NCBI GenBank assembly: GCA_913055195.1
Contig: CAJXJU010000127.1
Span: 1 to 5,180 of the forward strand
Reading direction: 5' to 3'
Length of the DNA: 5,180 bases
Origin: an uncultured Desulfohalobiaceae bacterium
GTDB lineage: Bacteria; Desulfobacterota; Desulfovibrionia; Desulfovibrionales; Desulfonatronovibrionaceae
Below are positions 1-5,180 of this stretch, piece after piece. Below the pieces are notes generated by a model. The model did no database searches, was not told where the DNA came from, and was given only the letters and a program-made list of their open reading frames with translations. The number at the start of each line of letters is the position of its first letter. The stretch's first letter is position 1. Both the position numbers and the translations under genes were made by a program.

Positions 1-23
1 TATTTTATAATTTACTGAAAAAA

Positions 24-55
24 TTGAACATTTTTTGCAACTCAGAAAGTTGAGT
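24..55 (+). repeat. Intergenic repeat box, copy 1 (T6 plus GAAAGTTGAG)
   Basis: This 32-base box starts TTGAACA, continues with six T and ends in CAACTCAGAAAGTTGAGT. It recurs at 1275-1306 with only two mismatches (26/1277 and 37/1288) and, inverted and one base shorter, at 5053-5083. The end of the box is a weak hairpin, with ACTCA (40-44) pairing with TGAGT (51-55). Its GAAAGTTGAG core is shared with the nearby palindrome. The function is unknown. It looks like a member of a dispersed intergenic repeat family. Confidence 0.75.
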
Positions 56-67
56 AATTTAACTCAA

Positions 68-95
68 CTCAACTTTCGGAACTCCGAAAGTTGAG
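68..95. repeat. 28-bp perfect palindrome upstream of cobT
   Basis: CTCAACTTTCGGA (68-80) pairs perfectly with TCCGAAAGTTGAG (83-95) around a two-base AC centre. The 28-mer at 1247-1274 is its exact reverse complement. It lies in the leader of cobT, 45 bases before the chosen start. No T run follows it, so it does not look like an intrinsic terminator. It could be a protein-binding site, an mRNA hairpin or a REP-like mobile palindrome; the sequence alone does not decide. Confidence 0.8.
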
Positions 96-130
96 ACCAA
101 TAACCAATACACCAATAACCAATAACCAAT
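96..130 (+). repeat. ACCAATA heptamer tandem array
   Basis: Four copies of ACCAATA (96-102, 103-109, 111-117, 118-124) and a partial fifth, ACCAAT (125-130), follow each other with one extra C at 110. The array ends where the cobT Shine-Dalgarno GGAGG (131-135) begins. A heptamer array in a 5' leader can change copy number by slippage, which would alter leader length but not the protein. It is reminiscent of the short tandemly repeated heptamers known from some cyanobacteria, but no relation is claimed. Confidence 0.8.
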
Positions 131-135
131 GGAGG
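131..135 (+). promoter_or_regulatory. Ribosome binding site of cobT
   Basis: GGAGG lies five bases before the ATG at 141. It overlaps the in-frame ATG at 129, which therefore cannot be served by it. This decides the start in favour of 141. Confidence 0.8.
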
Positions 136-140
136 TATGG

Positions 141-1205
141 ATGAAGCTGCTCAAGGAGACGCTACAGGCAATCAAGCCGACAGATAAGGGGTTGCTGCAA
201 AGGGCATGGAAACATCTGGATAACCTGACCAAACCCAGAGGCAGTCTGGGGCGGCTGGAAGAGCTTGCTGCCAGATTGTTTGTCATTGCTGATGGTGAAA
301 AGCCTGAAGTTGATCCGGCGCGCATTTATACATGCGCTGGCGATCATGGCGTGGTTGAAGCCGGGGTAAGTCTTTTTCCTCAGGAAGTTACAAGGCAAAT
401 GGTTCTTAATTTTTTAAATGGAGGCGCGGCCATAAATGTTCTGGCTAAGACCTGTGGTGTTGATTTGAAAGTGGTTGATGTAGGCTCAAAAGGGCCTGGT
501 TACTCTGAGCATGAAAATCTTATCCAGAAAAAGGTTGCGCAAGGGACAAAGGATTTGAGTGCAGGGCCGGCCATGAGCAGGGATGAATGTGTGCGGGCTG
601 TTGAACTGGGGATAATGCTTGGTGATGAGGCTAAGGCTGAAGGCATACGCTGTCTTGGCACGGGAGAGATGGGCATAGGTAATACCACACCTTCTACCGC
701 GCTTTATTGTGCTTATCTTGGACTTGATCCTTTTGAAATTAGCGGAGCAGGAACTGGCCTGGATGGGGAAGGGATTAGACATAAGGCTGAGGTTATTGCC
801 AGAGGACTCAAGGCCAATGAACAGGCCATTAGTTCAGGAGATCCTCTGGGCATTTTAGCGGCTCTTGGTGGTCTGGAAATAGCCTGTTTAACAGGCTTAA
901 TTTTAAGCGCAGCAAAAAATAAAATGCCAGTAGTGGTGGATGGATTTATCTCCACCGCAGCATTCGTGGCTGCGTGGAAAATGAATGCCCATGTTCTTGA
1001 TTATGCCTTTTTTTCTCATGTTTCAGCGGAAAAAGGACATAAAAAAATTTTGCAAATTTTAGAAATGGAGCCTATTCTGAACTTAGGCATGCGCCTGGGA
1101 GAAGGTACGGCTGCTGCCCTGGCCATTTTTATTTTAAGATGCGCGGTTAATATTTTTAATGATATGGCCACGTTTGAAGGTGCGGGCGTATCCAGGGAGA
1201 ACTAG
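141..1205 (+). CDS. cobT: Nicotinate-nucleotide--dimethylbenzimidazole phosphoribosyltransferase
   Basis: CobT transfers the phosphoribosyl group of nicotinate mononucleotide to a lower-ligand base such as 5,6-dimethylbenzimidazole, giving alpha-ribazole phosphate for the cobalamin nucleotide loop. It acts in the cytoplasm. The 354-residue product matches the family's usual length of about 350. Visible family motifs are KPRGSLGRLEELA (31-43), AGDHGV (66-71), GTGEMGIGNTTPS (173-185), SHVSAEKGH (292-300) and LGEGTAAALA (319-328). Glu321 in the last motif corresponds to the catalytic base of the Salmonella enzyme; Glu176 and Lys215 match other residues discussed for it (recalled, not aligned). 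The C-terminus MATFEGAGVS is typical. ATG 141 is preferred over ATG 129 because GGAGG ends five bases upstream. No other cob genes lie in the window, and no B12-box-like riboswitch was seen in the 140-base leader. The gene appears intact. Confidence 0.97.
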   Translation: MKLLKETLQAIKPTDKGLLQRAWKHLDNLTKPRGSLGRLEELAARLFVIADGEKPEVDPARIYTCAGDHGVVEAGVSLFPQEVTRQMVLNFLNGGAAINVLAKTCGVDLKVVDVGSKGPGYSEHENLIQKKVAQGTKDLSAGPAMSRDECVRAVELGIMLGDEAKAEGIRCLGTGEMGIGNTTPSTALYCAYLGLDPFEISGAGTGLDGEGIRHKAEVIARGLKANEQAISSGDPLGILAALGGLEIACLTGLILSAAKNKMPVVVDGFISTAAFVAAWKMNAHVLDYAFFSHVSAEKGHKKILQILEMEPILNLGMRLGEGTAAALAIFILRCAVNIFNDMATFEGAGVSREN

Positions 1206-1236
1206 TGTCCCTTTGTGTCAGGGTTGTATATTTTTT

Positions 1237-1246
1237 AACTCAGAAA
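1237..1246 (+). repeat. Partial repeat box fragment
   Basis: AACTCAGAAA, preceded by six T (1231-1236), matches the middle of the 32-base box but runs straight into the palindrome at 1245-1276 instead of completing it. It looks like a truncated copy of the same repeat family. Confidence 0.45.
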
Positions 1247-1276
1247 CTCAACTTTCGGAGTTCCGAAAGTTGAGTT
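1245..1276. repeat. Long perfect palindrome downstream of cobT
   Basis: AACTCAACTTTCGGA (1245-1259) pairs perfectly with TCCGAAAGTTGAGTT (1262-1276) around a GT centre, a 15-bp stem. Its inner 28 bases (1247-1274) are the exact reverse complement of the palindrome at 68-95. As RNA it would form a stable hairpin 39 bases after the cobT stop. Confidence 0.85.
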
Positions 1277-1287
1277 AAACATTTTTT
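1245..1287 (+). terminator. Possible intrinsic terminator of cobT
   Basis: The 15-bp hairpin (1245-1276) is followed after five bases (AAACA) by six T (1282-1287). The gap before the T run and the modest GC content of the stem make this an imperfect terminator. The same palindrome upstream of cobT lacks a downstream T run, so termination may be incidental to its real role. Confidence 0.35.
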
Positions 1288-1306
1288 ACAACTCAGAAAG
1301 TTGAGT
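1275..1306 (+). repeat. Intergenic repeat box, copy 2
   Basis: This second 32-base copy matches 24-55 at 30 of 32 positions and directly abuts the inverted palindrome. AACTCA (1290-1295) and TGAGTT (1302-1307) form a six-bp hairpin around GAAAGT. The copy lies 28 bases before the start of the protease gene, so it is probably within or next to that gene's promoter or leader, if the gene has its own promoter. Confidence 0.75.
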
Positions 1307-1320
1307 TAGGTCTGATTTAA

Positions 1321-1327
1321 AGAGGGG
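1321..1327 (+). promoter_or_regulatory. Ribosome binding site of the M16 protease gene
   Basis: AGAGGGG lies seven bases before GTG 1335 and only one base before TTG 1329. Normal spacing favours the GTG as start. Confidence 0.65.
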
Positions 1328-1334
1328 TTTGGCT

Positions 1335-2441
1335 GTGTTTAAAAAAATAATATTTATGGGGTTATTTTTTATGGTCTTAAATGCACATTTTATCGCGGCA
1401 GCAGAACAGGTAGTTGTTCTGCCCAATGGGTTGACTGTTCTGGTGGAAGAGGACCATCGTTTTCCTCTGGTGGCCATTCGTCTGTATGTTCATGCCGGGT
1501 CAGCTTATGAAACAGATGAGCAGGCCGGTATAAGCCATCTTCTGGAACATATGGTATTTAAAGGAACCAAAAAAAGAAAACCTGGTCAGATTGCCAGGGA
1601 AGTAGAAAGTGTGGGCGGTTATATCAATGCGGCCACAAGTTTTGACTACACTGTTTATTCAGTGGATATGCCGGATAGGTACTGGAAATTGGGTCTGGAT
1701 ATTGTCCAGGACATGGTTTTTGGTTCCATTTTTGATCCTGAAGAGCTAGCCCAGGAAAAAAATGTGGTTCTGGCTGAACTTGAACGAGGCGAGGATAATC
1801 CTGGTCAGAAGCTATTCAAACTTATTCAGTCCAGGGTGTGGGCAGGTCTGCCCTATGAACGGCCCATTATTGGCTTTAAGCAAACAGTTAATAAGTTTAC
1901 CGGCCAGGATTTAAAAAATTATATTCACAAGCTTTACCAGCCCAGAAACATGTTGCTGGTAGTTTGCGGTAATGTTGATAGAAAAGAAGTTATGTCTGAG
2001 GCAAACAAACTTTTTGGTGAATTAGAAAATACTGGAATTCTTGATGTTGTACAGAAATGTGATTTGAGAAACGGGGAAACGGAGATGGGGAGAAATGGAG
2101 ATGGAGAGAAATGGAGAAATCGTGTAGTCCTTGAGCGCGGTCCGTGGAAAAAAGTTTATCTTAATATGGCCCTGCCTATTCCTGGCCTGCGTTCTGCGGA
2201 TGGCCCGGCCCTGGAGGTCCTGGCTTACGCATTGGGCGGGGACATGAGCTCTGTATTGTACAGAAAGTTTAAATATGAGCTTCAGCTGGTAGATGATATT
2301 TCCTGTTCCGCCTTATGCTGGAGAGGGCAGGGATGTTTTATTTTAACGTCATGCTGGATCCTGATAAAGTGGAGCAGTTCTGGGAGAAGTTTATTCAGGA
2401 AATTGCAGGTTTTACTCCGTTTAATCTGCCACAGGAAATAA
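1335..2441 (+). CDS. M16 zinc metalloprotease, N-terminal catalytic part (frameshifted gene)
   Basis: This is the first part of a two-half M16 (pitrilysin/insulinase family) peptidase. Starting at GTG 1335, the protein opens with MFKKIIF and a hydrophobic stretch ending FIAAA (19-23), a signal peptide probably cut before Glu24, so the enzyme is exported. The inverted zinc motif His68-Leu-Leu-Glu71-His72 is followed 76 residues later by Glu148 (NVVLAELERGED), exactly the family spacing for the third zinc ligand. The catalytic site is therefore intact. Residues to Leu327 (base 2315) read as normal M16 sequence. After that the frame gives CWRGQGCFILTSC and about 40 unrelated residues to the stop at 2439-2441, while the true continuation is in the frame beginning at 2315. 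A 16-bp tandem repeat (2081-2120) lies inside the coding sequence. TTG 1329 is a possible but poorly spaced alternative start. The substrate is unknown. Confidence 0.88.
   Translation: MFKKIIFMGLFFMVLNAHFIAAAEQVVVLPNGLTVLVEEDHRFPLVAIRLYVHAGSAYETDEQAGISHLLEHMVFKGTKKRKPGQIAREVESVGGYINAATSFDYTVYSVDMPDRYWKLGLDIVQDMVFGSIFDPEELAQEKNVVLAELERGEDNPGQKLFKLIQSRVWAGLPYERPIIGFKQTVNKFTGQDLKNYIHKLYQPRNMLLVVCGNVDRKEVMSEANKLFGELENTGILDVVQKCDLRNGETEMGRNGDGEKWRNRVVLERGPWKKVYLNMALPIPGLRSADGPALEVLAYALGGDMSSVLYRKFKYELQLVDDISCSALCWRGQGCFILTSCWILIKWSSSGRSLFRKLQVLLRLICHRK
2081..2120 (+). repeat. 16-bp purine-rich tandem repeat inside the protease gene
   Basis: GGAGATGGGGAGAAAT (2081-2096) is followed by GGAGATGGAGAGAAAT (2097-2112), one mismatch, and by the half unit GGAGAAAT (2113-2120). 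It encodes part of a polar segment (EMGRNGDGEKWRN) between the first and second structural domains of the N-terminal half, probably a surface linker. Gaining or losing one 16-bp unit would shift the frame. Confidence 0.8.
2297..2335 (+). other. Frameshift junction in the M16 protease gene
   Basis: M16-like sequence reads DDISCSAL up to base 2315 in the first frame and continues MLERAGMFYFNVMLDPDKVE from base 2315 in the -1 frame. The second frame is open only from 2297, because TGA occurs at 2294-2296. One extra base after about 2315 would join the two into a protein of about 884 residues. No X-XXY-YYZ slippery heptamer was found here, so a real one-base deletion or a sequencing error is more likely than programmed frameshifting. 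Confidence 0.85.
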
Positions 2442-3988
2442 TTGATCGGGCCAAGTTGAACCTGGAAGACGATCTTTTTCAATCCAAGGAAACCCTGTCC
2501 GGACTGGCTTCAAAACTTGGTTATTTCCAGTTTTTTGAAGGCAGTGCCCAGGCCGAAAAAAATTACTTGTATCAATTGCGACATGTTGATAGGCAGGAAT
2601 TACAGGAAGTCTTTGACAGATATTTCAGTTCATCACATTTTTATGCAGCAATGCTTGTGCCTGATTCAGTCAGGCTGGATACTCAGGTCTTTGTGGATTA
2701 TTTAAAAAAGTGGCCAGCTAAAGAAAAGGGTGAGAGTAAGCAATTTATTGTAAAGACTGGAAAAGGGGAAAGGGAAATTCTGGCTCTGGGCCAGGGGCGT
2801 ACCCTGGTTGTCATCAATGATCCAACTCTGCCTTATACCGCGCTAAGTATGGCCTGGCCCGGCGGAGACAGTCTATTAAGTTCAACAGAACAGGGGCTGG
2901 CAGAACTTACGGCTAAGTGTTTGACCAGGGGGACGGGTAACATGACCGCGCCCATGATTCAGGATTTCCTTTCGGACAGGGCTTCGTATTTACATGCAAG
3001 CGCGGGTAGAGAGCAATTTGTCTTATCTGCCAAATTTCCTCTACGTTTCAGTAAAGATTTATATAGATTAATTGGGGATGTCATTTTAGAACCAGCATTT
3101 GCAGTGGAGGAAGTACAACGGGCCATTGATGATCAGGTGGCTGAAATTAAAGCGCAGGAAGATCAGCCCCTGGGTTATGCTTTCAGGTATGTGTTTCCTT
3201 TTTTATTTTCCAGGGGGGCTTATAGTTATTTCCATCTGGGTAGAGTTGAAGACATACAGAAATTTACAAAGGATGATGTAGCAGGGTTCTGGGAAAAGCA
3301 ATTGAGCGCTCCTTTTGTTCTGTCCATCTGCGGCCAGATTGACAGAAACGCTTTAAATGATTTTGTCTTGCGGTTGAAACAAAGCTCTGTTTTGCGTAAA
3401 GAAAAAATTCCAGAGTTTAGCTGGTCTAAAAAGAGGAAAATGAACCTTTTTTTAAGAGATAGAAACCAGACGCATATATTGCAGATTTTTCCTGTTCCTG
3501 GTTTGAAAGATGTGGATACTCCAGGATTGAATGTACTCAAGATGATTCTGGCTGGTCAGGGCGGGCTATTGTTCAGGGAATTAAGAGATAGACACGGTCT
3601 GGGTTATTCTGTTACTGCTTTTTTGTGGCAGTCTCCGCATACCGGGTTTCTGGCATTTTATATTGGGACATATCCAGAAAAAATAGATCAGGCTGAACAG
3701 GGATTTCAGGATGTTGTAAAAATGTTACAGGATAGGCTTTTGTCTGAGAAAGAAGTGGATAGGGCCAAAAATCTTTATGTGGGAGAGTATATCCGCAATC
3801 ATCAAAGCCTTGGATCTCGTAGCCGGGAGGCAGCATCCTTGTTGGTTAAAGGCATGGACCTGGACTTTAACAGGAGAATGATAGAGGAGATTCAAAAAAT
3901 AAAACCTGAAGATATTAAAAAGCTGGCCCATGACTATCTGAGACTGGACAATGCTTATCTTTTGCGGGTGTTGTCACAGGTAGATTAA
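2315..3988 (+). CDS. M16 zinc metalloprotease, C-terminal part (frameshifted gene)
   Basis: This frame continues the M16 protein from the middle of the second domain of the first half through the whole second half. MLERAGMFYFNVMLDPDKV resembles the strand-and-helix segment that follows the first-half core. The second half begins around TLVVINDPTLPYTALSMAWPGG. Its counterpart of the zinc motif, QGLAELTAKCLTRGTG, has lost the histidines, so this half is non-catalytic. LFRELRDRHGLGY (3569-3607) is the Arg/Tyr substrate-binding motif that in this family lies in the C-terminal half and completes the active site. Starting at 2315 gives 557 residues. ATG 2315 has no ribosome binding site and is used here only as the joining point. 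ATG 2333, behind GGAGAGGG (2320-2327), could allow independent initiation. With no signal peptide of its own, a separately made fragment would stay in the cytoplasm, apart from the exported catalytic part. The stop lies 24 bases before the next gene. Confidence 0.88.
   Translation: MLERAGMFYFNVMLDPDKVEQFWEKFIQEIAGFTPFNLPQEIIDRAKLNLEDDLFQSKETLSGLASKLGYFQFFEGSAQAEKNYLYQLRHVDRQELQEVFDRYFSSSHFYAAMLVPDSVRLDTQVFVDYLKKWPAKEKGESKQFIVKTGKGEREILALGQGRTLVVINDPTLPYTALSMAWPGGDSLLSSTEQGLAELTAKCLTRGTGNMTAPMIQDFLSDRASYLHASAGREQFVLSAKFPLRFSKDLYRLIGDVILEPAFAVEEVQRAIDDQVAEIKAQEDQPLGYAFRYVFPFLFSRGAYSYFHLGRVEDIQKFTKDDVAGFWEKQLSAPFVLSICGQIDRNALNDFVLRLKQSSVLRKEKIPEFSWSKKRKMNLFLRDRNQTHILQIFPVPGLKDVDTPGLNVLKMILAGQGGLLFRELRDRHGLGYSVTAFLWQSPHTGFLAFYIGTYPEKIDQAEQGFQDVVKMLQDRLLSEKEVDRAKNLYVGEYIRNHQSLGSRSREAASLLVKGMDLDFNRRMIEEIQKIKPEDIKKLAHDYLRLDNAYLLRVLSQVD
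2320..2327 (+). promoter_or_regulatory. Possible internal ribosome binding site
   Basis: GGAGAGGG lies five bases before an in-frame ATG at 2333 in the frame of the C-terminal part. It encodes Glu-Arg-Ala of the normal protein, so it may be accidental. Confidence 0.3.
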
Positions 3989-3999
3989 TGTTGGGTGAT

Positions 4000-4004
4000 G
4001 AGGT
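4000..4004 (+). promoter_or_regulatory. Ribosome binding site of the HD-GYP gene
   Basis: GAGGT lies eight bases before ATG 4013. The alternative in-frame starts GTG 3995 and ATG 3998 have only a weak GGG-containing stretch (3993-3995) upstream at poor spacing, so 4013 is preferred. Confidence 0.55.
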
Positions 4005-4012
4005 CTTGTGCG

Positions 4013-5029
4013 ATGGAAAAAAAATTTTTCGCTGAAGCAGCAGAACGCGTTTTGGTGGTGGAGGAGTCCCGGTTTGACCGTTTTTTGCTGGTCAGAAAAT
4101 TAGGATCCTGGGGCTACAGGGTGGAGAGCGCTGCTGACTGCGAAGAAGCTTTTCATCTTTTCTGCTCCTGTGCACCGCGTATTGTTATAACGGATCTTAT
4201 CTTGCCCAAAAAAGATGGTTTTGCTTTGATAAAGTATATCCGGGAGCGTGAACTGAACCATACTTATATTATTGTCTTAAGCGGCATGGAAGATAAGGAG
4301 AGTGTGGTCCGCGCATTGTCCATGGGTGCTGACGATTACCTGACCAAGCCTTTTCATCCAGAAGAACTGCGTTCCAGGCTTCAGTCCGCGCAGCGGGTCA
4401 TGACTCTGGAAAGCCAGGAAATGCTTATCTTTGCTCTGGCCAGGCTGGCTGAGTACAGAAGCAATGAAACCGGCCATCATCTGGAGCGCGTGCAACATTT
4501 TGTAAAAATCTTGGCTCAGGACATGGCACAGCATGGTTTTGATGCTCTTACTCCGCCAATTATTGAAATGTTTTACTCTTTATCGCCTCTTCACGATATA
4601 GGCAAGGTAGCCATTCCTGACCATATTTTGCATAAATCGGGTAAATTAACAGATGATGAATTTGAGATTGTGAAGCAACACACCGTGATAGGCGGTAATT
4701 TGCTGTATGAGCTTTACCGCAAAAAACAAAGTGTGCGCCTGGAAGTGGCCAGGGATATTGTGCTTTATCATCACGAGCGTTTTGATGGCAGAGGGTATCC
4801 GCATGGATTAAAAGGCAATGACATTCCTCTTTGTGCCAGAATCGTGGCTGTGGCCGACGTGTTTGACGCATTAAGCAGTATGCGTTGTTACAAACCCGCG
4901 TTTAGCCGGGAAAAGTGCAGGCGCGTTATTGAGGAAGAAAGAGGCAAACATTTTGATCCAGCAGTTGTTGATGCTTTCCTGCGGCAGGAAGATACCTTCT
5001 GGGAAATCAGGAAGAGGTTTCCTATGTAA
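4013..5029 (+). CDS. Response regulator with HD-GYP cyclic di-GMP phosphodiesterase output
   Basis: This is a 338-residue cytoplasmic two-component regulator of the RpfG type. Residues 13-130 form a receiver: acidic pair Glu17-Glu18 (VLVVEES), phosphoacceptor Asp61 (VITDLILP), Ser90 (IVLSG) and Lys112 (LTKPF). The usual acidic pair is Asp-Asp or Glu-Asp; Glu-Glu is a conservative variant. Residues 135-336 form an HD-GYP domain with NETGHHLERV (151-160), HDIGKVAIPDHIL (194-206; His194-Asp195), KQHT (221-224), YHHERFDGRGYP (252-263), VADVFDAL (281-288) and RCYKPAFS (291-298). All expected metal-binding residues appear present, so it is probably an active enzyme degrading cyclic di-GMP, controlled by phosphorylation of Asp61. 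No histidine kinase is in the window. The gene starts 24 bases after the protease stop, which suggests co-transcription; a functional link is not evident. In-frame GTG 3995 or ATG 3998 would add six or five residues. Confidence 0.95.
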   Translation: MEKKFFAEAAERVLVVEESRFDRFLLVRKLGSWGYRVESAADCEEAFHLFCSCAPRIVITDLILPKKDGFALIKYIRERELNHTYIIVLSGMEDKESVVRALSMGADDYLTKPFHPEELRSRLQSAQRVMTLESQEMLIFALARLAEYRSNETGHHLERVQHFVKILAQDMAQHGFDALTPPIIEMFYSLSPLHDIGKVAIPDHILHKSGKLTDDEFEIVKQHTVIGGNLLYELYRKKQSVRLEVARDIVLYHHERFDGRGYPHGLKGNDIPLCARIVAVADVFDALSSMRCYKPAFSREKCRRVIEEERGKHFDPAVVDAFLRQEDTFWEIRKRFPM

Positions 5030-5052
5030 TGGGGACACGGCACTGCTGAATC

Positions 5053-5083
5053 ACTCAACTTTCTGAGATGGAAAAATGTTCAA
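5053..5083 (-). repeat. Intergenic repeat box, copy 3 (inverted)
   Basis: The reverse complement begins TTGAACATTTTT and ends CTCAGAAAGTTGAGT, matching copy 1 (24-55) except for a one-base deletion and a few changes in the middle. Similarity may extend beyond the box, because ACTGA precedes both copies. The box begins 23 bases after the HD-GYP stop. There is no palindrome with the CGGA/TCCG core at this site. Confidence 0.7.
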
Positions 5084-5180
5084 TATTTTCAATCAGTTAC
5101 AGAGTCGAATTGTCAGTGTATTCAATTTTCAGGAAACGATCCGCATTGGCTTAAATCGCCAGAAAATCGTCTAAATCAAC
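5084..5180. other. Non-coding end of window
   Basis: No coding region with a credible start or ribosome binding site, no RNA gene and no convincing promoter or terminator is visible in these 97 bases. The next gene presumably lies beyond the window. Confidence 0.5.

Noticed and set aside
6..11. TATAAT as a -10 box for cobT
   Set aside because: It is an exact match, but the -35 region would lie outside the window and the surroundings are AT-rich, so it cannot be supported.
24..95. CRISPR array
   Set aside because: The repeats are palindromic and irregularly placed, without unique spacers of constant length and without cas genes.
1..140. Cobalamin riboswitch upstream of cobT
   Set aside because: The leader is only 140 bases long in the window and shows no B12-box-like sequence. 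Its structure is explained by the repeats.
129..140. ATG 129 as the start of cobT
   Set aside because: It overlaps the Shine-Dalgarno sequence that serves ATG 141 and is the last part of the heptamer array.
59..325. Minus-strand open frame over the cobT leader and 5' end
   Set aside because: It is a shadow of cobT and of the heptamer repeat, which gives a repetitive YWLLVYWLLV peptide. No family resemblance or ribosome binding site was seen.
2310..2345. Programmed -1 ribosomal frameshifting
   Set aside because: No canonical slippery heptamer in the first frame lies where M16 sequence similarity places the switch. A later slip would leave non-family residues in the protein.
5031..5038. GGGGACAC after the HD-GYP stop and its inverse GTGTCCC at 1205-1211 after the cobT stop as ends of a mobile element
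   Set aside because: The match is only seven bases and nothing else supports element ends at these points.
5125..5167. Inverted repeat ATTTTCAGG / CCAGAAAAT as a terminator or operator
   Set aside because: The arms are short and imperfect, and 25 bases apart in AT-rich sequence. Chance is a sufficient explanation.

Overview
The window carries three genes, all on the plus strand, with short AT-rich gaps between them. In order they are cobT (cobalamin lower-loop activation), a long exported M16-family zinc protease interrupted by a -1 frameshift, and a response regulator with an HD-GYP phosphodiesterase output. Moderate GC content, GTG/ATG starts with clear Shine-Dalgarno sites, anaerobe-type B12 synthesis, a fused two-half M16 protease with a signal peptide, and a receiver/HD-GYP protein suggest a Gram-negative anaerobe such as a sulfate-reducing Desulfobacterota (Desulfovibrionales-like). 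This placement is inference from gene style, not from a marker gene.

Layout: positions 1-140 hold a repeat-rich leader with a 28-bp palindrome and a heptamer (ACCAATA) array that runs into the ribosome binding site of cobT (141-1205). Positions 1206-1334 hold a second repeat cluster, including an exact inverted copy of the same palindrome. The M16 gene runs from about 1335 to 3988, but its reading frame changes near 2315. The N-terminal part has the zinc site and the C-terminal part has the substrate-binding Arg/Tyr motif. Only 24 bases separate it from the HD-GYP gene (4013-5029), so these two are probably co-transcribed. Positions 5030-5180 hold a third, inverted copy of the intergenic repeat and no recognisable gene.

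The three genes have no obvious shared pathway: one makes a B12 intermediate, one degrades or processes peptides outside the cytoplasm, and one probably degrades cyclic di-GMP in response to phosphorylation. The most distinctive feature is a repeat family built on the 10-mer CTCAACTTTC/GAAAGTTGAG. I found it seven times across the three larger non-coding gaps and did not notice it in the coding sequence. No CRISPR array, RNA gene, insertion sequence, defence system or cobalamin riboswitch was recognised.
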